Of a stretch of 7,017 bases of DNA, positions 1 to 6,178 are shown piece by piece. The notes beneath the pieces are model-generated. The model saw only the letters and a list, made by a program, of their open reading frames with translations. It searched no databases and was not told the origin of the DNA. The stretch comes from Candidatus Rifleibacteriota bacterium (GTDB lineage: Bacteria; Muiribacteriota; Ozemobacteria; Ozemobacterales; Ozemobacteraceae). Position numbers and translations under genes: made by a program. Within the stretch, counting starts at the first letter, position 1; each line of letters starts with the position of its first letter. The DNA lies in contig JAQUZA010000163.1 of the NCBI GenBank assembly GCA_028691595.1, positions 1 through 7,017 on the forward strand. Reading direction: 5' to 3'.

Positions 1-1010
1 TCTCTGAAGAAACCTTGCAGCTCAGGATAAGCGGCACCAAAAGAATTATCGACAATTTTAACGCATTCATCCCAGGTGTAACGGTTCAGCTGCGGAATAG
101 CCAGGGGAGCTTCGCAGTCATACCACGCCAGTTTCTTCTGCCCCAGAGCTTTGGCCTTGGCCTTGCCGATTTTCTGCACAAACGGGCGGCATTCCTCGAG
201 TGCCTTAAACATCGCATCGAGAGTCTTGCGTGAAATTCGTGACTGACTGAGAGCAACGTCAAGAAAGTGGTCATAACCGCGCTTTTTATTGAGCAGCAGC
301 CGGGTTCCTGCCAGGGCGTTCAGAGATGCAGCACAGATGTCTTCAACATTCTGCCATGCTTTGTTGCCATATTCGAAGGCGGCTTTGCGCACCTGCCGGT
401 CAGAATCCTGCATGATCGAGCGGCATTGTGCCATTGGTGTCTTTTCAACGCGCCCATCCGGCCAGTGCATATCGAAGGTTAATTTCCCGGCCAGGGTGTT
501 GTAAAGGCGGTCCCAGGAACTGAAACCATCAACACTGAGATCGGCAGCAAGGGATTCGAGTTCGCCAGTCATTGTTTTCTGTGCTTCAATGCGCATTTCG
601 TTCAGGTGAAACTTGATATCAGCAAGCTTCTTGCGAGCGGCAAAGGTATCGAAGTCTTTTTTGGCTGCCTTTTTAAGGCCCATTTTCAGGAAAATGAAAA
701 TCTTGCTGAATTCGGCACCAATGCTGTCGATCTCGGCAGATTCGCGATTATATTCTTCATTGGCTGCATCAGCGGCGTTTAGACAGCCTATGTACGAAGA
801 CAGATGCGATACTCTCCGCATCAGTTGTTCAAAATCCAGAAAAATCTTTTCCCATTTTGCCTGGTTGCTGGCATCGAGAGTTTTAAGGCCAGACGCTGTT
901 TTCTGCATGCTGGCAATGCCCTGCTGCAAATCTTTCTTGAAAGCTTTCATTTCAGGGCTGTTGAATTTTTTAAAATAGCTGCTGAGATCCCAGACGATGC
1001 CTTTGCTCAT
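1..1010 (-). CDS. pepF: M3-family oligoendopeptidase (PepF-like), N-terminal part; C-terminus beyond left edge
   Basis: The reverse strand is open from an ATG at 1010 to the window edge: 336 complete codons with no stop. The protein begins MSKGIVWDLSSYF; a WDLSSLF-like N-terminus is typical of the pepF/M3 oligoendopeptidases. Later segments resemble the same family: DRQVRKAAFEYGNKAW, then SLNALAGTRLLLNKKRGY, SRISRKTLDAMFKALEE and GQKKLAWYDCEAPL. These cytosolic zinc peptidases, usually about 560-600 residues long, cut short peptides. The HExxH metal site normally lies near residue 380-400, so it is not visible here and catalytic competence cannot be judged. No signal peptide is seen, which fits a cytosolic enzyme. 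A Shine-Dalgarno-like AAAAGGAA (bases 1017-1024, read on the minus strand) sits just upstream of the ATG. The gene is divergent from the permease. The family call is by eye; the exact clade is inferred. Confidence 0.86.
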   Translation of the reverse strand, partial: MSKGIVWDLSSYFKKFNSPEMKAFKKDLQQGIASMQKTASGLKTLDASNQAKWEKIFLDFEQLMRRVSHLSSYIGCLNAADAANEEYNRESAEIDSIGAEFSKIFIFLKMGLKKAAKKDFDTFAARKKLADIKFHLNEMRIEAQKTMTGELESLAADLSVDGFSSWDRLYNTLAGKLTFDMHWPDGRVEKTPMAQCRSIMQDSDRQVRKAAFEYGNKAWQNVEDICAASLNALAGTRLLLNKKRGYDHFLDVALSQSRISRKTLDAMFKALEECRPFVQKIGKAKAKALGQKKLAWYDCEAPLAIPQLNRYTWDECVKIVDNSFGAAYPELQGFFR

Positions 1011-1034
1011 GGTTCATTCCTTTTAAACGGGATT

Positions 1035-1062
1035 TTTTCTTTTTATATCATATTATCCTCGT
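1035..1062 (-). promoter_or_regulatory. possible promoter region of the oligoendopeptidase gene
   Basis: Read on the minus strand, this AT-rich stretch contains overlapping -10-like hexamers (GATAAT, TATGAT, GATATA) about 30-45 bases upstream of the ATG, and a TTGTGA upstream of them. No -35/-10 pair has both good matches and ideal spacing, so the exact promoter is uncertain. It is the only plausible place for one in the short divergent gap. Confidence 0.3.
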
Positions 1063-1106
1063 CACAACCACATAATCGATTCAAAATGACATTTTGCCGG
1101 AGGTTG

Positions 1107-1136
1107 TTGCAAAATCCTGCCAGCCGGCCTTATACT
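1107..1136 (+). promoter_or_regulatory. probable sigma-70-type promoter of the permease gene
   Basis: TTGCAA (1107-1112) and TATACT (1131-1136) are separated by 18 bases. The -10 matches the consensus at five of six positions and the -35 at four of six. The predicted transcription start, about 1143, gives a leader of roughly 16-19 bases that just accommodates the AGGAG ribosome site at 1150-1154. GCCGG at 1096-1100 and CCGGC at 1124-1128 flank the -35; this could be an operator or chance. Confidence 0.5.
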
Positions 1137-1158
1137 GCCCTCCAATTCCAGGAGTCAG

Positions 1159-2466
1159 ATGATGAACGAAATCGCCCTCTCTGCAACCGAGGCTTTTCGC
1201 CACCCATGGGCGGCCGGCCTTATTTTTATCGCCACTTTTATTCTTATTTCGTTTCGTCGTCTGAACATGTTGCCGATCGGTCGACCATCAGCCGCACTGA
1301 CCGGAGCCGTTCTCATGGTTGCCTTCGGAGTTGTCGAACCAGAAGAAGCTTACCGTCTGGTAAACTGGGATACAATCTGTCTCTTGCTCGGCATGATGAT
1401 AATTGCCGAACATCTGCGAGCCGCCGGGCTGTTCGAAAAATTCTCCCGCCTGGCTGAAAGCTTTGCTTCGCCTTTTGGTTTGCTGGTAATTATTGGTTTC
1501 GTTGCTGCAATATCTTCAGCCATTCTGGTCAATGACCCTGTCTGCGTAGTTATGACCCCGCTGGTTCTTGAAATATGCCGACGAAAACGCCTGAAGCCTT
1601 TTCCTTATCTGATGATGCTTGCAACCAGCAGTAACATCGGTTCAACTCTTACCCTGACCGGAAACCCGCAAAATATGATTATCGGCAATCTCTCAAAACT
1701 TGGTTTTCTGAGATTCATGCTGCTGATGACTGCGCCATTCACTGTTTCAATGCTGATAAATATTTTGCTGGCCTGGTTTTTTTATCGCCATGCTCTGGTT
1801 GAAGACCCAACCATCGAAAAGCCCGCCGAAACAATTTTGCCGCGTGAAAGCAGACCTGAACAGCTCCAGAAGACCAGACATCTTCGTCTGGGCATGGCCG
1901 GCCTTGGGGTTGCCTGTGCAGGCTTTGTTTCTGGTTTTTCCATGGCATTCTCTGCTCTGGCAGGGGCTGTGATCGTCATCACTTTTCATCGAAAAGATCC
2001 ATCCGAACTGTTCGAAAAGATGGAATGGTCATTGCTCATGTTTTTTGCTGCCCTTTTCGTGGTTATCGGTGGGTTACAGACCAGCGGTCTGGCCCAGGCC
2101 GTTACCCATTGGGCCCTGCAGTTGATTTCGGGCGATCTTGCCACCCAGGTCTGGGTTTTTTCAGGCGTTACCCTGGCCGGTTCGAATTTGCTTTCGAATG
2201 TCCCTTTTGTGTTGCTCGCCTCTCAAAGTATTCCGGCGATGACAAATCCCGAGTTGTTCTGGTGCTTGCTGGCTTTTGTCAGCACGATTGCCGGTAATCT
2301 TACTATCTTTGGTTCGGTGGCCAATATGATTGTGGCTGAAACAGCCCGCAATGAATGTCCGATGTCGTTCTGGGCCTTTGCCAGGTTCGGAATTCCCTCG
2401 ACAATTCTCTCATTGCTGGCCGGAATATGGCTGCTGAGCCATATCCTGACCCTGAACTTCAACTGA
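1159..2466 (+). CDS. ArsB/NhaD/SLC13-superfamily membrane permease (YbiR-like)
   Basis: This is a 435-residue, very hydrophobic inner-membrane protein with about 10-12 predicted membrane segments and one long polar stretch near residues 212-240. It shows the internally duplicated signature of the ion-transporter superfamily. In the first half, ILVNDPVCVVMTPLVLEI (122-139) precedes SSNIGSTLTLTGNPQN (157-172). In the second half, GSNLLSNVPFVLLAS (341-355) precedes STIAGNLTIFGSVANMIVAE (375-394). The two re-entrant hairpin-like motifs are the expected substrate- and ion-binding sites. The substrate (arsenite, sodium/proton, dicarboxylate, sulfate or other anion) cannot be told from sequence. No ars gene is adjacent, so an arsenite role is not supported. 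Two ATG codons lie in tandem (1159 and 1162); AGGAG at 1150-1154 is better spaced from the second. The gene appears monocistronic and divergent from the peptidase gene. Confidence 0.88.
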   Translation: MMNEIALSATEAFRHPWAAGLIFIATFILISFRRLNMLPIGRPSAALTGAVLMVAFGVVEPEEAYRLVNWDTICLLLGMMIIAEHLRAAGLFEKFSRLAESFASPFGLLVIIGFVAAISSAILVNDPVCVVMTPLVLEICRRKRLKPFPYLMMLATSSNIGSTLTLTGNPQNMIIGNLSKLGFLRFMLLMTAPFTVSMLINILLAWFFYRHALVEDPTIEKPAETILPRESRPEQLQKTRHLRLGMAGLGVACAGFVSGFSMAFSALAGAVIVITFHRKDPSELFEKMEWSLLMFFAALFVVIGGLQTSGLAQAVTHWALQLISGDLATQVWVFSGVTLAGSNLLSNVPFVLLASQSIPAMTNPELFWCLLAFVSTIAGNLTIFGSVANMIVAETARNECPMSFWAFARFGIPSTILSLLAGIWLLSHILTLNFN

Positions 2467-2469
2467 GAA

Positions 2470-2503
2470 CTGCCTCTATGGCAGCAGCTGCCAGAATTGC
2501 TGC
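2470..2503. repeat. inverted-repeat cluster (alternating CTGCC/GGCAG) after the permease gene
   Basis: CTGCC (2470-2474), GGCAG (2480-2484) and CTGCC (2488-2492) alternate, so two mutually exclusive hairpins are possible. The better one is TGGCAG-CAG-CTGCCA (2479-2493), a 6-bp stem with a 3-base loop. GCAGCA (2481-2486) can also pair with TGCTGC (2498-2503). No run of T follows, so this is not a standard intrinsic terminator. It may shape the 3' end of the permease mRNA or be chance in a GC-rich patch. Confidence 0.4.
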
Positions 2504-2519
2504 AGCCTGTTTGCAGAGA

Positions 2520-2548
2520 TTGCCCGCCGGTATCGTTTCTGTTATAAT
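2520..2548 (+). promoter_or_regulatory. strong sigma-70-type promoter of the wecA-holB-ricT operon
   Basis: TTGCCC (2520-2525) and a perfect TATAAT (2543-2548) are separated by exactly 17 bases. This is the best promoter match in the window. The expected transcription start, about 2554-2556, falls only one to three bases before the TTG at 2557. The -10 element itself contains the TAA (2545-2547) that closes the downstream frame on its 5' side. Confidence 0.65.
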
Positions 2549-2556
2549 CCTCTGGC

Positions 2557-3603
2557 TTGAAACAGGTAATACTTCCATTTTTAGTGGCCTGGGGGGCCGG
2601 CATGCTGCTGGTTCCGCTTGTCAGACGAATTGCCCTGAACCTTGGTTTTGTCGATCGCCCCGGTGGTCGAAAGATTCATAAATCGCCGATACCAAGGGTC
2701 GGGGGTGTCGCTTTGTACCTGGCCGGCCTTGTTGGGGCACTGCCGTTTCTTTCCGAAAGCTCGGAAACCCTGGGAATAATGCTGGCAGGAACCTTCGTTT
2801 TTCTTATCGGGCTGCTTGATGACCTCATCGATCTTCAGCCCCGCGTTAAGCTCGGGGGGCAAATTTTTGCCTGTCTGATACTTTTGTTTTTTGGGGTAAA
2901 AATCAGCTTTATCACCGATTTTATTTCCGGAAAAGGCCTGGTGGCACTGGGTCTGTTGACTTACCCCCTGACTCTGCTATGGGTTATCGGCCTTACCAAT
3001 ACGGTTAATCTTGTTGACGGTGTTGACGGTCTGGCCGGCGGAATTGTTTTTATTGCGCTGGCAACTCTTCTTTCCGTTCGTCTCGCCACCCCACATATGC
3101 AGGATCCTGAGCTGATATCAAATGTCATGGTATTGACGGCGGCCATAATGGGCTCTCTTCTGGCTTTTCTCCGCTTCAATGTCTTTCCGGCTGTGATTTT
3201 TATGGGCGATTCAGGGGCGTATTTTCTTGGCTTCATGACTTCAGCCCTGTCGATTGCCGGGGCAGCAAAAGGTTCGATTCTTTTTCCGTTGATAGTCCCG
3301 CTTATCGCCTTTGGTCTACCGGTTTTAGATGTCATTTTCGCTATTTTGCGGCGCTACTTCAAGAAAGTACCCATATTTCAAGCTGACAAGGAACATATGC
3401 ATCATCGCCTTCTGCAGCGTGGGTTTTCGCAGCGCGATACCACACAGTTTCTGTGGATGGTCTCCTGCTGTTTTGGTTTTGTGGCTCTTCTGGCCGCAGA
3501 TATCCCACATCGTGGTATTCAGATTGCTTCGGCAGTTTTTCTGCTGATCATGGTTTTTCTCTGCATTTCGACTTTCATCAGGAAAAGCAATGCCGGTAAA
3601 TAA
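2557..3603 (+). CDS. wecA: WecA/TagO-like undecaprenyl-phosphate N-acetylhexosamine-1-phosphate transferase
   Basis: This is a 348-residue polytopic membrane enzyme of the MraY/WecA family, about the usual length. Such enzymes move a sugar-1-phosphate, usually GlcNAc-1-P, from UDP-sugar to undecaprenyl phosphate on the cytoplasmic face, starting O-antigen, enterobacterial common antigen or teichoic-acid-like polymers. Hallmarks in order: RPGGRKIHKSPIPRVGG (34-50), the Asp-rich DDLID (88-92), NLVDGVDGLAGG (151-162) with D154 and D157, FMGDSGAYFLGF (215-226) with D218, and the basic HMHHRL loop (280-284 plus L285). This loop is typical of the WecA/TagO branch rather than MraY. The TTG start at 2557 is chosen because it alone gives a full first membrane helix and an in-frame stop lies just upstream. 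It has no Shine-Dalgarno. A later ATG (2602) follows a G-rich run at 2591-2596 but would cut helix 1. The sugar and the polymer are not identifiable. The 3' end overlaps holB by 14 bases. Confidence 0.9.
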   Translation: MKQVILPFLVAWGAGMLLVPLVRRIALNLGFVDRPGGRKIHKSPIPRVGGVALYLAGLVGALPFLSESSETLGIMLAGTFVFLIGLLDDLIDLQPRVKLGGQIFACLILLFFGVKISFITDFISGKGLVALGLLTYPLTLLWVIGLTNTVNLVDGVDGLAGGIVFIALATLLSVRLATPHMQDPELISNVMVLTAAIMGSLLAFLRFNVFPAVIFMGDSGAYFLGFMTSALSIAGAAKGSILFPLIVPLIAFGLPVLDVIFAILRRYFKKVPIFQADKEHMHHRLLQRGFSQRDTTQFLWMVSCCFGFVALLAADIPHRGIQIASAVFLLIMVFLCISTFIRKSNAGK

Positions 3604-4897
3604 TAATTGCTTTTCATCGGTGCTTCTTCAGAAAGCGCCGGTTCGCCACCTTGTCAGGTCTTTTACCAACGGGCGTATCGCTCAAACTTACCTTTTTGCC
3701 GGCAAGGAATCGACGGGCCGCAGAACTACCGCACTTGCATTTGCTGCGCTTCTTCAGTGCCAGAACCCGACAACTGGTGGTGATGGTTCTGTCGATTCCT
3801 GCCAGAATTGCGATTCATGTCGGCGCATAGCTGCCGGAACCCACCCGGACGTAAATCTTATCACCCCGGATGGCAATGAAATAAGGATCGATCAGGTTCG
3901 CGAAATGCAGGCTATGGCTTCTCTAAAACCAGGTGTCGGGCGCTGGCAGATTTTTATTCTCGACCCTGCTGAACGTCTCAACGTTTCTTCTGCCAACAGT
4001 TTATTGAAAATATTTGAAGAAGCTCCGCCGCACGCAGTCTTTATTCTTATTGCCAGAGATACCGGTTCGGTGCTTCCGACAGTTCTCAGCCGTTCAGAGA
4101 TTGTGCGCTTTGCCGTGCCTTCGCATCAGCAGGCCCGCGCCGAAATTATGAGAGCTTGCGCTCTCTCAGAAGCCCAGGCGGCGCTTTGTTATAGCCTCTC
4201 AGAGGGCAGGTTTGGCCGATCACTCGAATTTGCCCTGAACTTTCACGAGCTTTCTTTCAATTCTGGCATCAGCCAGAGTCATACCGATTTTCTGATTCAG
4301 ACTGAATCCCTTTCTCAGCTGCTGCAGGCTGAATTTGCTGCAGTCGAAAATCTTGATCGTGCTTTGAGAGTCGCGGGCCAGATAGATCAGAAAGTTTATT
4401 TTCCTCTTCAGGCTGCCCGAAAATCTTTTTGTCGGTCTCTGGTTTTGAACACCGGTCTTCCGGCCGCCTTTGCCCTGCTTTTTTCGGAAAACCTGACAGA
4501 ACGCCTTAACAGCGCAATTTCGGTTATGAAAAAGAGTTTTGACCCGCTGCTGCTTGAAGCAAAAAAAAGTTATCCATCAGCCTTGATAAAAGAAATCGAG
4601 GGACAATTCTCGGCTGCAATCGAGCGATGGGCTGGTTCACAGCTTGAAGAATTTTTTCTCTGTCTCTTGAACTGGTATGCAGACGCATTGATCGTTGCCT
4701 GTAAAGCAGATGAAACATTGCTGTTGAACCTTGACCGTAAAGAAGATATTATAACACTCGCCAAAGTTGAAGGTATTGAGCTTCTGCGTTCTCGAATCGA
4801 ATTACTCGAAAAAAGCGTGGAACTGCAGCGCCGCTACGTTCAGCCTTTGCTGATTCTCGAAAACTTGTTAACGCAGATCGGAGGACCCGAAGCGTGA
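3590..4897 (+). CDS. holB: DNA polymerase III delta' subunit (clamp-loader, HolB)
   Basis: This is a 435-residue AAA+ clamp-loader subunit. Visible parts: a degenerate P-loop, GKESTGRRT (38-46), where Arg replaces the usual Walker A lysine; a zinc-knuckle cysteine set, C57, C71, C74 and C77; FILDPAERL (122-130) at the Walker B position, also altered; NSLLKIFEEAP (136-146); and LPTVLSRSEIVRF (162-174), where Ser169 replaces the Cys of the common SRC motif. In the family delta' is a rigid subunit that does not need to hydrolyse ATP, so loss of the Walker lysine fits delta' rather than tau/gamma. At 435 residues it is about 100 longer than E. coli or Bacillus delta' (roughly 330). The extra length lies in a C-terminal half I recognise poorly. 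The ATG at 3590 has AGGA at 3580-3583 and overlaps the upstream gene by 14 bases. Confidence 0.9.
   Translation: MPVNNNCFSSVLLQKAPVRHLVRSFTNGRIAQTYLFAGKESTGRRTTALAFAALLQCQNPTTGGDGSVDSCQNCDSCRRIAAGTHPDVNLITPDGNEIRIDQVREMQAMASLKPGVGRWQIFILDPAERLNVSSANSLLKIFEEAPPHAVFILIARDTGSVLPTVLSRSEIVRFAVPSHQQARAEIMRACALSEAQAALCYSLSEGRFGRSLEFALNFHELSFNSGISQSHTDFLIQTESLSQLLQAEFAAVENLDRALRVAGQIDQKVYFPLQAARKSFCRSLVLNTGLPAAFALLFSENLTERLNSAISVMKKSFDPLLLEAKKSYPSALIKEIEGQFSAAIERWAGSQLEEFFLCLLNWYADALIVACKADETLLLNLDRKEDIITLAKVEGIELLRSRIELLEKSVELQRRYVQPLLILENLLTQIGGPEA
4880..4885 (+). promoter_or_regulatory. ribosome binding site that fixes the GTG start of ricT
   Basis: GGAGGA lies inside the end of holB, 8 bases before a GTG (4894-4896). 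The GTG shares bases with the TGA stop of holB in the overlap GTGA. The strong site and 4-base overlap support GTG as the true start and point to translational coupling. Confidence 0.7.
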
Positions 4898-5955
4898 ATC
4901 ACTTTATAGCCCTGAGACTGCGAAAATTGCCCACCGTCTACTGGACCCCAAAGCCAGAAGAGCTCAACATCGAAGCGACCCAGGATGTTGTGGTTACAAC
5001 CCAGCATGGTTGCGAGGTTGCAAGAGTGCTACAGGTTACAGAAACGAGACCGGCTGGCCTGAAGCAGGAAAGCGAACCGTTCATAGTTGAGATACAGCGT
5101 ATTGTAAATGCTGATGATGTTGCTCGTATTGCTGAACTGCGCAAGAAAGAGCGTGATGCTTTTCTTCAGGCCAGAGATAAAATTCAACACCATCAGCTGC
5201 CGATGAAATTGCTCAAAGCTGAATTTCTCTACGATTACAGTCGACTGATACTCTATTTCAAGTCTGACAATAAGGTAGACTTCCGCGATCTACTTAAAAG
5301 CCTGGCCGGAATTTTTAAGACCCGTATTGAACTGCGCCAGATTGGCGTGCGCGATGAGACCAAATTGCTCGGTGGTATTGGCTGCTGCGGCAAAGAAGTT
5401 TGTTGTGCCCAGTTTATGAGCACTTTCTACCCGGTGTCGACAAAAATGGCAAAAGAGCAGAACCTGAGCCTAAATCCGGCTAAACTTTCTGGAATATGCG
5501 GTCGCCTGCTGTGTTGTCTGGCACATGAACACGAATATTATGCTTCGTTTCATGGCAAGTTTCCCAAGATTACTGCAGAAGTTGTTGTTGGAGCAGAAAC
5601 AGGGCGGGTAATGGATATTAACTACATCACCCGTAAGATTCTGATTGGTTTTATCGACCGACGAAAAGCTTCATACGACCTTGACAAGGTGATGGGTCGA
5701 AAAGATGCTACTACCGGCCGCAACCTGTGGTGGGTAAGTATTCCCGGTGCAGAAGAGCCAGATCTGAGTATTCTTCTCAAAAACCTTAACCCGCCAGGCT
5801 CAGGCAAAAAGAAAAAGAAGTCCGATGGCCCACCAAGAAAAGACGACTCTGAACGCCCACGAAATAACTCTGACAGACGCCCGGCGGCTGAAGAAAAGCG
5901 TTCTGAGAATCAGGAAGACGATAATTCTGATGCAGACAGGCCTGAAGACGAATGA
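4894..5955 (+). CDS. ricT: RicT/YaaT-family PSP1-domain protein
   Basis: This 353-residue protein matches the PSP1/RicT family well. Its core reads GVRDETKLLGGIG (151-163), CCGKEVCC (164-171), then KMAKEQNLSLNPAKLSGICG (184-203) and RLLCC (204-208). In B. subtilis RicT (YaaT) joins RicA and RicF in a complex that carries iron-sulfur clusters and helps RNase Y mature mRNAs; family cysteines serve as cluster ligands. Here C164, C165, C170, C171, C202, C207 and C208 are candidate ligands. The segment usually reads GxCG after GGIG, so C164 is an apparent extra Cys. Residues 301-353 form a charged, probably disordered tail: KKKKK at 305-309, then mixed basic and acidic residues ending in an acidic run. 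No RicA or RicF gene is visible. The GTG start overlaps holB by 4 bases. Location next to holB parallels Bacillus holB-yaaT. The biochemical role here is inferred. Confidence 0.91.
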   Translation: MNHFIALRLRKLPTVYWTPKPEELNIEATQDVVVTTQHGCEVARVLQVTETRPAGLKQESEPFIVEIQRIVNADDVARIAELRKKERDAFLQARDKIQHHQLPMKLLKAEFLYDYSRLILYFKSDNKVDFRDLLKSLAGIFKTRIELRQIGVRDETKLLGGIGCCGKEVCCAQFMSTFYPVSTKMAKEQNLSLNPAKLSGICGRLLCCLAHEHEYYASFHGKFPKITAEVVVGAETGRVMDINYITRKILIGFIDRRKASYDLDKVMGRKDATTGRNLWWVSIPGAEEPDLSILLKNLNPPGSGKKKKKSDGPPRKDDSERPRNNSDRRPAAEEKRSENQEDDNSDADRPEDE

Positions 5956-6105
5956 ATTCTGCGCTAATTGTTTACAAAAATATCAGTCTCCTGATTACCG
6001 CTTCTAATAACTCTGGCCTTGAATTACCTGGGCTTTGCCACTCTTTCAGGCGATTGAACTTTAAGCAAATTGAAAATGCATGTCGAACTTATCAATGAAT
6101 CATGA
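5956..6105. other. intergenic gap between ricT and lpxI, no gene seen
   Basis: If lpxI starts at 6179, the gap between the genes is 223 bases (5956-6178). The first 150 bases are AT-rich, with only a weak hairpin (ATCAG-tctc-CTGAT, 5982-5995) not followed by T residues. I see no convincing intrinsic terminator, so read-through from ricT into lpxI is possible. Confidence 0.5.
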
Positions 6106-6111
6106 TATAAT
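6103..6111 (+). promoter_or_regulatory. extended -10 promoter for lpxI
   Basis: TGATATAAT gives a perfect TATAAT (6106-6111) preceded by the TGN extension. No good -35 lies 16-18 bases upstream, which is acceptable for extended -10 promoters. Transcription would begin near 6118. That excludes translation from the upstream ATG at 6080 on this transcript and leaves about a 60-base leader before the GTG at 6179. Confidence 0.5.
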
Positions 6112-6167
6112 CGAAAAACTTATGCCCGATCCCGGGGTTCATAGTTTTCTTTCCGGGGCAGAAAAGC

Positions 6168-6174
6168 GAGGGAG
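6168..6174 (+). promoter_or_regulatory. ribosome binding site that decides the lpxI start
   Basis: GAGGGAG lies four bases before a GTG (6179-6181); counted from its GAGG part the spacing is seven. Neither in-frame ATG further upstream (6080, 6122) has a purine-rich site. This site and the family N-terminus both favour the GTG. Confidence 0.6.
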
Positions 6175-6178
6175 TACA

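Noticed and set aside
613..978. 121-residue plus-strand open frame
   Set aside because: It lies wholly antisense to the well-supported M3 peptidase gene and shows no recognisable domain or ribosome site.
1123..1223. Direct repeat GCCGGCCTTAT near 1123 and 1213
   Set aside because: It is only 11 bases. GGCCGGCC recurs in coding DNA here as Ala/Gly-Leu codons, so the match is most likely compositional.
804..1457. 217-residue plus-strand open frame spanning the divergent gap
   Set aside because: It runs antisense to the peptidase gene and then out of frame through the permease. Its composition (many Arg, Ser, Cys) is not protein-like, and both overlapping genes have clear family matches.
2223..2603. 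126-residue minus-strand open frame covering the permease 3' end and the gap
   Set aside because: It is antisense to the permease coding region and to the promoter of the next operon, with no recognisable motif.
2961..3335. 124-residue minus-strand open frame inside the WecA-like gene
   Set aside because: It is a shadow of a gene with every catalytic motif of its family intact.
5804..5821. A-rich run in ricT as a programmed frameshift site
   Set aside because: The run encodes Lys codons in two AAAAAG blocks rather than the strong A-AAA-AAG heptamer. The ricT frame continues naturally to a stop, and I see no partner domain in another frame.
5982..5995. ATCAG/CTGAT hairpin after ricT as a terminator
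   Set aside because: The stem is only 5 bp and AT-rich, and no T run follows.
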